From: Candidatus Kaiserbacteria bacterium
Lineage (GTDB): Bacteria; Patescibacteriota; Minisyncoccia; Phycocordibacterales; UBA918
Direction: 5' to 3'
Assembly (NCBI GenBank): GCA_003245875.1
Contig: QKBW01000037.1
Location: 1 to 15,731, forward strand
DNA length: 15,731 bases
Below are positions 7,184 to 13,988 of the stretch, one piece after another. The notes below the pieces were generated by a model that was not told where the DNA came from, did no database searches, and worked only from the letters and a program-made list of their open reading frames with translations. Each line of letters starts with the position of its first letter. Position 1 is the stretch's first letter. Made by a program: the position numbers and the translations under genes.

Positions 7184-8533
7184 CTAAGAACCGGTTCGCA
7201 TTATGATGGTAGCAATAGTTTTTAGAGAAATGTGGAGGTCCAACATAAAAGAACGATGCTTAAGGTAATAGAGGTCGTACATAAGCTTGCCTTTCGTGCG
7301 TTCGATATCTACTCCGCCGCGTGGGGCGTCGTAATTATTGATCTGCGCCCAGCCTGAAAGACCTGGCTTGATGAAATGTCGTGCATTATAGTACGGGATC
7401 TGTGCAGCATAGACAGCGACAAGCGCCGGCATTTCCGGTCGCGGACCGATGAATGAGAGATCGCCCTTAAGCACATTGATGAGTTGCGGTAGTTCGTCGA
7501 TGCGTGTCTTTCGAAGAACTGCACCTACCTTGGTATCAACCAATTGACTGGAGAGCGCCGCATTGCCCGAGTCTGCCCCATTTTTGGTCCGTAGTTTATA
7601 GATACTGATCGGCACGTTGCGTTGTCCAACACGCTCTGTTACATAAAATATTGGGCCGCGGTCTTCCAGCCAAATAGCCAAGGCTACAAACGGTAGTAAG
7701 AACGCACTTGGCACCAACAACAGGACAGCAGCTACAACATCCGTACTACGCTTTAGAGCATCGTAGACGATGCTACGCGATTGTGAGACATGATGAATAA
7801 ACCAATCATAGCGAAGTGACGACAAAGGAATCCGATCAAAGGTGTCTTCATACACCTTATAAAAATCCAAAAAGGTGAACTCAAAATTAAGGAAGGCACG
7901 GGTAAATAGTGCCGGCATAACCTCTTCCAGGTAAATACTCTTCTGGTCAGCAACGATAATTTTGATATGCTCACGCTCTATTAAACTAAGGAGCTTGTTA
8001 CCAAAGTCACTGGTGCCAGCGGTCTCAGCGTCAATGATTCGTACAAAGGCATAATTATAACGATCATTGTTATTTACCTCATCCGCCAACTCGATCGCCT
8101 CTTCTCCGTCGGCAATGAGTATGGCCTTGTGGCGCTCGCGTGGTGAAAAATGATTAAACAACTGTAGTCGCCACCACGCCAAGAGTATGACCGAAATAAT
8201 GATATAAAGCACTAAATTCACTTTTGGCGCGATACCAAAAGGAATAATGACAAAGAGTACGGCAGCCACTACCATGTTGATCAGCTGAGCCGTAACGATT
8301 CGGCTAAATAGCAATCGCTTGAGAAAAAGGGTGTGCTTGTCATACAGACCAGCAATGTAAAAGATAAAGACCCACACGCCGGTTAGCATAAGAAACGGCC
8401 CAAAATGAGCTGCCAGCCGGGCTTCACTTGGCCACTCCAAATAACGTACCAAGAGCATCAGCCATAAGGCACTAACAAAGCAAACCACGTCCCCGAGCAG
8501 CAGTATAGTGAGTTCTCGTTTTCTTTCACCCAT
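7184..8533 (-). CDS. Polyprenyl-phosphate sugar phosphotransferase (WcaJ/RfbP-type initiating glycosyltransferase)
   Basis: This membrane enzyme transfers a sugar-1-phosphate from a nucleotide sugar to undecaprenyl phosphate, starting assembly of a surface polysaccharide or glycan. The start is set at ATG 8533 (449 residues, MGERKREL). The N-terminal 150 residues contain four to five hydrophobic helices, followed by a soluble CoA-binding-like region with ILIADGEEA. The C-terminal catalytic domain begins with a membrane hairpin after KRSTDVVAA. Its motifs include GPIFYVTERVG, IYKLRT, KTRIDELPQLINVLKGD, SFIGPRPE, KPGLSGWAQI and KLMYDLYYLK. No Shine-Dalgarno precedes the start; a weak TTGCGA-16-TACGAT promoter lies upstream. 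It is divergent from the glycosyltransferase gene at 8616-9761 and probably acts in the same glycan pathway. The sugar is not predictable. Confidence 0.93.
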   Translation of the reverse strand: MGERKRELTILLLGDVVCFVSALWLMLLVRYLEWPSEARLAAHFGPFLMLTGVWVFIFYIAGLYDKHTLFLKRLLFSRIVTAQLINMVVAAVLFVIIPFGIAPKVNLVLYIIISVILLAWWRLQLFNHFSPRERHKAILIADGEEAIELADEVNNNDRYNYAFVRIIDAETAGTSDFGNKLLSLIEREHIKIIVADQKSIYLEEVMPALFTRAFLNFEFTFLDFYKVYEDTFDRIPLSSLRYDWFIHHVSQSRSIVYDALKRSTDVVAAVLLLVPSAFLLPFVALAIWLEDRGPIFYVTERVGQRNVPISIYKLRTKNGADSGNAALSSQLVDTKVGAVLRKTRIDELPQLINVLKGDLSFIGPRPEMPALVAVYAAQIPYYNARHFIKPGLSGWAQINNYDAPRGGVDIERTKGKLMYDLYYLKHRSFMLDLHISLKTIATIIMRTGS

Positions 8534-8615
8534 AGAGTAGGTAAATCGTACCGAATATACACAAAATCGCAAGGTGCATCATGCCCAAAGGACGTATACA
8601 ATAGTTATATACGAT

Positions 8616-8714
8616 ATGGTACAGAAAAAGAAAGTCCTGTTTTTGATCACCAAAAGCAATATGGGTGGCGCACAACGCTACGTCTATGATCTGGCAACAC
8701 ACTTAGACAAATAA
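8616..8714 (+). pseudogene. N-terminal part of the GT4 glycosyltransferase, ending at an in-frame TAA
   Basis: ATG 8616 opens a 32-codon stretch (MVQKKKVLFLITKSN, then GGAQRYVYDLATHLDK) that is the standard first beta strand and Gly-rich donor/acceptor loop of family 4 glycosyltransferases. It stops at TAA 8712-8714. The reading frame is the same as that of the downstream CDS at 8727, and a second in-frame stop TAG lies at 8721-8723 with only Gln-Phe between. A -10-like TACAAT (8597-8602) lies 13 nt upstream of ATG. It is either the lost N-terminus of a recently inactivated gene or the first segment of a read-through product. Confidence 0.75.
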
Positions 8715-8726
8715 CAGTTTTAGGTC

Positions 8727-9761
8727 GTGGTAGCGCTCGGCGGCAGCGGTGAGCTGGCAAGCCAGCTCACCGCTGCCGACATACCGGTACATCAAATACC
8801 TGCTCTGCAACGTGATGTTGCCATCTTTAAAGAACTAGCCGCTTGTTGGCAAATCGCAGTACTCATCCGACAAGAGCACCCCGATATTCTTCATCTCAAT
8901 AGTTCTAAGGCTGGATTAATTGGCAGTGTGCTCGGTCGTCTTTTACGTGTTCCGCGCATCATCTTTACCGCTCACGGCTGGGCTTTCAATGAAGATCGCG
9001 GCCGTACTGCCAAACTGGTTATAAAATTCATGCATTGGTGCACTGTACTTTTCTCACATCAAACCATTGCTGTGGCTAAGGCCATCCGTACAAATATGCG
9101 TCTGCCCGGCACTCAAAAGAAAATGCTGGTTATCCATAACGGTATGGAGAAACCGGCATTTCTTGACCGCACCATCGCCCGACATAAGCTTATGGAAGTA
9201 CAACCCAAGCTGACCGCTTTTCATACAGACTTATGGAGTATCTCAATCGGCGAATTGCACTCAAACAAACAACACGCAACAATGATCGAAGCTATGTACC
9301 TTTTGCGCAATACCCACCCAACGTTTCGTCACCTTATCATCGGTGAAGGTGAAGAAAGAGATCGTTTGGAAGCTTTGATACAAAAATACAACCTTGCTGA
9401 AAACGTATTTTTACTGGGAGCAATCCCGCAGGCAGCCACTTACCTACATGCCACTGATATATTCGTACTACCATCACGCACCGAAGCCTGGCCATACGTT
9501 GCACTTGAAGCAGCCAACGCTGACCTTCCTATTGTGGCGAGTAGAGTTGGCGGAATTCCTGAATTGCTGCAAAACAATACCAGTGCCTTGTTGGTGCCTT
9601 CCGGCGATGACACGTCATTTGCAGCAGCACTAACACTTCTGCTTGACAACGAATCCTTGCGCAAACAACTAGCCAACGCTGCGTCAAAAGCAGCTGCCAC
9701 ATACACCATCTCCACGATGGTTGATCAAACCACCGCAGCATACTTGGCTACTCTGCGATAA
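8727..9761 (+). CDS. Family 4 (GT-B) glycosyltransferase, N-terminus cut off by two in-frame stops
   Basis: The 344-codon frame encodes most of a GT4 retaining glycosyltransferase that would add a sugar to a lipid-linked or surface glycan. The N-domain has LHLNSSKAGLIGS (55-67), FTAHGW (80-85) and IHNGM (136-140). The C-domain has IGELHSNK (174-181), IIGEGEER (204-211) and the EX7E motif at E253 and E261 in SRTEAWPYVALEA, then ASRVGGIPELL. The nominal start GTG 8727 lacks a Shine-Dalgarno and would omit the first beta strand and the GGAQR loop, which are encoded just upstream in the same frame before two stops. A perfect 38-bp palindrome (8741-8778) lies within codons 5-18. The rest has no other stop or shift, so inactivation, if real, is recent. 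The 3' end overlaps rodA by 14 nt. Confidence 0.85.
   Translation: MVALGGSGELASQLTAADIPVHQIPALQRDVAIFKELAACWQIAVLIRQEHPDILHLNSSKAGLIGSVLGRLLRVPRIIFTAHGWAFNEDRGRTAKLVIKFMHWCTVLFSHQTIAVAKAIRTNMRLPGTQKKMLVIHNGMEKPAFLDRTIARHKLMEVQPKLTAFHTDLWSISIGELHSNKQHATMIEAMYLLRNTHPTFRHLIIGEGEERDRLEALIQKYNLAENVFLLGAIPQAATYLHATDIFVLPSRTEAWPYVALEAANADLPIVASRVGGIPELLQNNTSALLVPSGDDTSFAAALTLLLDNESLRKQLANAASKAAATYTISTMVDQTTAAYLATLR
8741..8778. repeat. Perfect 38-bp palindrome (18-bp arms, AA centre) inside the glycosyltransferase gene
   Basis: Arms CGGCAGCGGTGAGCTGGC (8741-8758) and its exact complement (8761-8778) flank AA. The arms encode GSGELA and SQLTAAD, which match the expected GT4 sequence in length and conserved residues, so the palindrome is not an extra insertion. 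As RNA it would form a very stable hairpin starting 17 nt after the second in-frame stop. It shares the core GGCAAGCC and the right flank GCCGACAT with the palindrome at 12748-12769. Confidence 0.9.
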
Positions 9762-10872
9762 GCACCTCCTTTGTCTGATACTGGGTCTTGGTATATCGCC
9801 GCATCGCCATCACCATACCAATACCCAAAAATTCGGTCATCAAATGTGAACCACCGTATGAAAGGAACGGTACTGTGGTACCGGTTACCGGTAGCAAGCC
9901 AATGTTCATGCCAATGTGTACAAAGAAATGACTCACGTACAAAATAGCCACTCCCGTTGCAAAAAGACGTTCAAAGTTGGTTGCACCGTACACCGCATGT
10001 CGTAACAGCCGCCATACCACCACCCCAAAAAGTGAGAATAGCAGCAACACCCCAACCAAACCCCACTCCTCCGCAAAAGCAGCAAAAACGAAATCTGTTT
10101 CGTACTCCGGTAAAAAAGACAATTTGCTTTGCGTACCATAGCCTACACCTTTCCCCCATATCTGCCCGGAACCAACCGCAATAGTAGATTGGTACGCATT
10201 ATAACCGGCCCCTTGAATGTCAGACAAAGGGTCTAAAAAGGTCATGATACGTTCTTTTTGATAATCAAGAAAAACGAACTTCCACATACCACCAAAAATC
10301 AGTGCCCCGATCATGAATACGACCACTAAGTGACGCAGACGAATACCGGCTACCAGGATCATGCCGAACCAAATAAAAAACAGAATGATCGCAGACCCGA
10401 AGTCCGGTTGGATGAATACAAGCCCAAACAAAAGAAAAGCGTACACACTAGAGACAATAATGTGTCTAAAATCACCAATGAGTTCGTGTCGTTTGCTAAA
10501 GTACTTGGCGAGTACCGCAATCAAAACCAGCTTGGCCGGGTCGGAAGGTTGAAAAGAAAAACCACCAAAGTCAAAACGACTCCTTGCCCCAAGTGTCACC
10601 TCGCCGATAAACATCACCAGAATGAGCAGCAAAAGTGAGATAACATAGATAATAAAAGTGGAATTACCAACCCGCAAAAAGCGATAATCGGGAATCATTG
10701 CCGCCAACATAACCACCACACTGACAGCAATCCATACAAGCTGATGGTCGAAGTAGCTGTTGTCACCGGAAAACGTATACATGGTGACAAGACCAAAAAA
10801 GGTAAGCGACATAACCGCACCCACCAAGATCCAATCGAAACCGCTCAAAAGCCCTCGTACCGTTTTAAACAT
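9748..10872 (-). CDS. rodA: Rod-shape SEDS peptidoglycan glycosyltransferase RodA/FtsW family
   Basis: This is a polytopic membrane enzyme that polymerises lipid II during cell-wall elongation, working with a class B penicillin-binding protein not seen here. About ten hydrophobic helices are visible in 374 residues. SEDS signatures are FQPSDPAKL (108-116; usually FQPSELAKL), IQPDFGSA (154-161) with the putative catalytic Asp, and YNAYQSTIAVGSGQ. GKGVGYGTQS, FLPEYETDF, FAEEWG, and LLPVTGTTVPFLSYGGS (327-342) complete the set. An ATG three codons upstream (10881) overlaps a -10-like TACAAT (10885-10880). The chosen start, 7 nt after that box, would be leaderless. It follows the VWA gene by 28-37 nt and converges on the glycosyltransferase with a 14-nt overlap. 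Confidence 0.93.
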   Translation of the reverse strand: MFKTVRGLLSGFDWILVGAVMSLTFFGLVTMYTFSGDNSYFDHQLVWIAVSVVVMLAAMIPDYRFLRVGNSTFIIYVISLLLLILVMFIGEVTLGARSRFDFGGFSFQPSDPAKLVLIAVLAKYFSKRHELIGDFRHIIVSSVYAFLLFGLVFIQPDFGSAIILFFIWFGMILVAGIRLRHLVVVFMIGALIFGGMWKFVFLDYQKERIMTFLDPLSDIQGAGYNAYQSTIAVGSGQIWGKGVGYGTQSKLSFLPEYETDFVFAAFAEEWGLVGVLLLFSLFGVVVWRLLRHAVYGATNFERLFATGVAILYVSHFFVHIGMNIGLLPVTGTTVPFLSYGGSHLMTEFLGIGMVMAMRRYTKTQYQTKEVLIAE

Positions 10873-10879
10873 TACGGCC

Positions 10880-10885
10880 ATTGTA
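10880..10885 (-). promoter_or_regulatory. -10 box for a leaderless rodA transcript
   Basis: TACAAT on the minus strand ends 7 nt before ATG 10872. No convincing -35 box is seen, and no Shine-Dalgarno precedes either candidate start. rodA may also be co-transcribed with the VWA gene upstream. Confidence 0.4.
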
Positions 10886-10909
10886 CTCTAAAAACTGCTA
10901 GAAAATAAA

Positions 10910-12265
10910 TTACTGTCCAATCGGTATCTTCGGCACGATCTCGATAATAGCTGCGCCATCTTCGCAAATGGCACCGGTTATGCTTTGATAAATAGCATCT
11001 ACCTGTTCTTTTGTCAGTGCCTGATAGGCATCACCAGCACTCGCAATCTTACGAATAAAGTCCATATTAACTTGTTTACCAAGCCCGATGGCATACACCT
11101 CTACCCCGCTTTCTTTCAGCACGTTGGCTGCTTGAAGTGCATACCCTTCTGGGTCTTCATCAGGCGCAGTGGCGAGACCATCTGTCAGAATGACCATAAC
11201 CTTCCGGGCATCTGCATTTTTACCACTGCCCGCAAATAATTCCGCCGCGCGCTTGAAAGCATCGCCGGTGTTGGTATTGCCACGCTCTTCTTTGGGATCA
11301 ATGGCGAGGCCTCGTACTACACTGGCGGCTGTTGTTGGAGCTGTAAAGCTTTTTGCAATTACTGCATCGGTTGCAAAGGTAACCACCGCTGCCTGGTCGT
11401 GGGTCTGCAATCTCTCCACGAAGCGGTCAGCGGCCTGAAGCACCGAATTGATCGGCTCCGGTGGGGTGCCACCGTCATTGTTCATACTACCGGAAAGATC
11501 GATAGCCATGACCACATCAGTTGGCACTTCACAACTTCTAATGGTTTTTGCAATCGGCTCCGGCCAAGTGAAGACAACTTGTTGCTCGGCACGTGGGTCA
11601 AACTTATCCACCAGGGTGCGAGAAGCAGTCAGCGCTGTTCCCTCGGAGTTAAAAATGGTGGCAACCACTTCTACGTTGTACAGTGAAGTGAGTCCATTAT
11701 TAACCAACGTTGCAGTAAGCTTTGGCTTAACATCAGCATCTGAAAGCTCGCGATCTTTGACAGTAAACTGATCACGACTCGACACCGCCGTGGTCCATTT
11801 TTCAACCGGTTTCAAATCAAGAAATGTTTTGGTTGGCACCCGTCCACCGGTTGCTATGCGTCCGGCAAAAACAGGATAGACACTATTGGGCGGCAAGAAG
11901 GTGGTGTCTTCTACTGAAGTGATCAGACCCTGATCGTCATATAATGAAAAAGTATAGGCAACTTCCGGCGCAGCCGCAGATGCATTGATGTTTTCTACAT
12001 AGGCAACCGCATTATATACACCACTGGTCACCTCAAAGCTGCGTGCCCAATCAACCTTGAGCGGTGACACATCAATTGCACAAATATACGAACAACTACC
12101 GCCGCAATCAACGCCGCGTTCGTCACCATTCTGTCGACCATCGGTACAAGTAGCAGCGGTATAGAACCAGGACATATACCCCCAAAAGCTCAGCAGCAAT
12201 AAAATTACCGATAAGCCGGTGCCGTACTGCATACGCCGCCAAAATGCCCAAGGTCGTGCGATCAT
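10910..12265 (-). CDS. Membrane-anchored von Willebrand factor A domain protein with Cys-rich N-terminal motif
   Basis: The 451-residue protein has a basic N-terminus, one membrane helix (about 18-36) and a large outside part. Directly after the helix comes the motif C40-TDG-x2-NGDE-x-GVDCGG-x-C58 with a further C62. This pattern recurs in extracellular proteins and probably binds metal or forms disulfides. Two beta-rich regions follow (about 75-175 and 180-235, the second CARDB-like). A VWA domain (about 248-440) then carries a complete MIDAS set: D256-x-S-x-S260, a Thr in TNTGD (331-335) and the Asp in TDG (361-363). VWA domains mediate metal-dependent protein binding, so an adhesion or surface-scaffold role is plausible. 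It has its own TACAAT-6-ATG start and lies just before rodA, hinting at an envelope function. The partner is unknown. Confidence 0.9.
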   Translation of the reverse strand: MIARPWAFWRRMQYGTGLSVILLLLSFWGYMSWFYTAATCTDGRQNGDERGVDCGGSCSYICAIDVSPLKVDWARSFEVTSGVYNAVAYVENINASAAAPEVAYTFSLYDDQGLITSVEDTTFLPPNSVYPVFAGRIATGGRVPTKTFLDLKPVEKWTTAVSSRDQFTVKDRELSDADVKPKLTATLVNNGLTSLYNVEVVATIFNSEGTALTASRTLVDKFDPRAEQQVVFTWPEPIAKTIRSCEVPTDVVMAIDLSGSMNNDGGTPPEPINSVLQAADRFVERLQTHDQAAVVTFATDAVIAKSFTAPTTAASVVRGLAIDPKEERGNTNTGDAFKRAAELFAGSGKNADARKVMVILTDGLATAPDEDPEGYALQAANVLKESGVEVYAIGLGKQVNMDFIRKIASAGDAYQALTKEQVDAIYQSITGAICEDGAAIIEIVPKIPIGQ

Positions 12266-12271
12266 GGCCTT

Positions 12272-12277
12272 ATTGTA
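12272..12277 (-). promoter_or_regulatory. -10 box for a leaderless VWA-gene transcript
   Basis: TACAAT on the minus strand is followed by exactly six bases (AAGGCC) and the ATG at 12265, so the predicted transcription start is the start codon itself. No clear -35 box is visible. Confidence 0.5.
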
Positions 12278-12343
12278 TCAGACCAGTAGCCCAAAATATT
12301 CCACTCGCACACAAAGGTGATACCCGCCATATAGTGTGCACAA

Positions 12344-12378
12344 GAATAAAAAGAAAACCGCACAATTGTGCAGTTTTC
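12344..12378 (-). terminator. Rho-independent terminator of the 23S - tRNA-Ser - 5S unit
   Basis: A near-perfect palindrome at 12353-12378 (GAAAAC, GCACAA, TTGTGC, GTTTTC with one C/A mismatch) is followed on the minus strand by TTTTCTTTTTATTC. It begins about 20 nt past the 5S 3' end. Confidence 0.85.
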
Positions 12379-12398
12379 TAAATGGAGATTGAAAACTT

Positions 12399-12513
12399 AA
12401 AGTTGGCGCCTACCTACTCTGCCCCACAAGTGGAGTACCATCGGCGATGGAAGGCTTAACTGCCGTGTTCGGAATGAGAACGGGTGTACCCCTTCCGCTA
12501 AAGCACCAACTTT
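12399..12513 (-). rRNA. rrf: 5S ribosomal RNA
   Basis: Read on the minus strand, this is a typical 5S: GGTGCTTTAGCGG, the CCGAACACGGCAGTTAAG loop region, CGCCGATGGTACT and the 3' GCGCC pairing with GGTGC. The ends pair, and the pairing continues outside the mature molecule. Positions 12388-12406 and 12506-12524 form a perfect 19-bp duplex, presumably a processing stem. Exact ends within this stem are uncertain by several bases. It is the last gene of the unit before the terminator. Confidence 0.95.
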
Positions 12514-12562
12514 AAGTTTTCAATGCGCATACGAACTATTGCATATCCTTTTAACCTCTTTC

Positions 12563-12644
12563 AATCCCTGTCTTCTCTCGCAATGATAATTTACAAAGAT
12601 GGTTCCCATCCATTTGGATTAACCATTGCGGAGAGACAGGGATT
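12563..12644 (-). repeat. Imperfect inverted repeat joining the tRNA-Ser 3' end to its trailer
   Basis: The tRNA T-arm/acceptor 3' strand plus trailer (12644-12624 on the minus strand, AATCCCTGTCTCTCCGCAATG) is complementary, with a few bulges, to 12563-12585 further downstream. The RNA could form a hairpin of about 20 bp with a 38-nt loop, which would compete with the tRNA fold. It may be a processing or control structure, or a remnant of a duplicated tRNA end. Confidence 0.55.
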
Positions 12645-12717
12645 CGAACCCTGGAACCCCAGTTAAGGAGTTAACGGTTTTCGAAACCGTCCCGTTCGAC
12701 CGCTCCGGCATCTCTCC
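12629..12717 (-). tRNA. tRNA-Ser (anticodon CGA)
   Basis: On the minus strand the acceptor stem GGAGAGA/TCTCTCC closes perfectly, with discriminator G73. The D-arm is CCGGAGCGGTCGAACGG. The anticodon stem ACGGT/ACCGT carries the loop TTCGAAA, giving anticodon CGA (reads UCG). A long variable arm typical of class II serine tRNAs and the T-arm CAGGGTTCGAATCCCTG follow. CCA is not encoded. It lies between 23S and 5S, about 100 nt from each, and is surely co-transcribed with them. Confidence 0.95.
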
Positions 12718-12747
12718 GTATCGATCTTTCGTTTTTAAATTTTCTGT

Positions 12748-12769
12748 GCGGCGAGGCAAGCCTCGCCGC
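12748..12769. repeat. Perfect palindrome (10-bp GC-rich arms, AA centre) between 23S and tRNA-Ser
   Basis: GCGGCGAGGC (12748-12757) and its complement (12760-12769) flank AA. On the transcribed strand it makes a stable hairpin in the 23S-tRNA spacer, not followed by a T-run, so it is not a simple terminator. Core GGCAAGCC and right flank GCCGACAT are shared with the palindrome inside the glycosyltransferase gene. Confidence 0.75.
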
Positions 12770-13096
12770 CGACATTTCACACGTCACTTCAAATCATCGT
12801 ACAGTAGCTGTCCAGCATTCCCTGCAGGAACTACGTCCGATTAGTACACCTCGGCTGCATGCGTTACCGCACTTCCACCTAGTGCCTATCAACCAGATCA
12901 TCTCTCTGGGGACTTAATGATACCTAATCTCCAAGTTGGCTTCCTGCTTAGATGCTTTCAGCAGTTATCCATTCCGAACATAGCTACTCGGCAGTGCCAC
13001 GGGCGTGACAGCCGACAGACCAGAGGTTCGTTCATCCCGGTCCTCTCGTACTAGGGACAACTCTCGTCAAGTATCGACGCCTGCAGTAGATAGGAG

Positions 13097-13130
<34 letters not shown>

Positions 13131-13773
13131 GCGTAACTTTTTAATTGGCGAACAGCCAAACCCTTGGGACCTGCTCCAGCCCCAGGATAAGTTGAGCCGA
13201 CATCGAGGTGCCGAACCGTGCCGTCGCTTTGGACGCTTGGGCACGACTAGCCTGTTATCCCCAGGGTTACTTTTATCGGGTAATCTCCGGCCGCATCTAA
13301 CGCGTACCATCGGTTCACTATGTCCCACTTTCGTGTCTGCGCGGCACCTACGCCTTGCAGTCAAGCCAACTTCTGCCATTACACTATCGGCACGGTTTCC
13401 ATTCGCGCCTAGTTGACCTTGGAACCCCTCCGTTACTTTTTGGGAGGGAAGCGCCCCACTTAAACTGCCTACCACGCACTGTTCCTGATAGGTTTTTCCT
13501 ACCTGGTTAGAGACTACCAAAATCAAGATGGGTATTTCACTGGCGACTCCACATTCCCCAAGAGAAATGCTTCAAAGTCTCCCCACTATACTACGCATGA
13601 ATTCAATAGCCCCAATACGAAGCTACAGTAAAGCACCTGGGGTCTTTTCGTCTAACTGCAGGTAAGGGGCATCTTTACCCCTATTGTATTTTCACCGAGC
13701 AGGTCCTCGAGACAGTTTCCCGGTCGTTACGCCATTCGTGCACGTCGGAACTTACCCGACAAGGAAATACGCT

Positions 13774-13988
13774 CTATTTTTCCTTCTTTATGAAGATGCC
13801 CGCGCATCTTCGTACACAATAGGACTCTATCTTCATCTGCAACTGAATGGTCAGATGTGCAACATTTGGTCTCTTGTTGGTTGCAATTGGACTCACTACA
13901 CATTTCTGTGCAGGAGGTAGCTATGGCTCGGGCTGCTTAACCCTACAATCGTTCTAGTCCGTTCAATGCACGATTGCTCATACACTGA
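13774..13988 (-). ncRNA. Compact group I-like intron in 23S at about E. coli position 1931
   Basis: The conserved run AACTATAA...CTAAGGTAGCG is split after CTAAGGT, and the exon resumes as AGCGTATTTCCTTG, so 215 nt are inserted. The 5' exon ends in U and the insert ends in G, as in group I introns. Core elements appear in order: P-like AGGGTTAA (13944-13937), Q-like GCAGCCCGAGCC (13936-13925), a hairpin with GAAA tetraloop (13913-13896), R-like AAGAGACCAAATG (13875-13863), a P8 hairpin CATCTG/CAGATG (13857-13834), S-like AAGATAGAGTCC (13833-13822), and a P9 hairpin of 8 bp (13811-13792). P1 could not be assigned with confidence. It encodes no homing endonuclease. Position 1931 is a known group I site in other bacterial 23S genes. 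Confidence 0.72.

Noticed and set aside
8616..9761. Stop-codon reassignment (TAA/TAG sense) to explain the glycosyltransferase stops
   Set aside because: TAA ends secF, secD, the kinase and this gene itself, and TAG ends rodA and the sugar transferase, with normal protein ends at each.
13684..13920. 78-codon frame covering the 23S group I-like intron (plus strand)
   Set aside because: It is antisense to the rRNA, extends into conserved 23S sequence, and has no homing-endonuclease motif.
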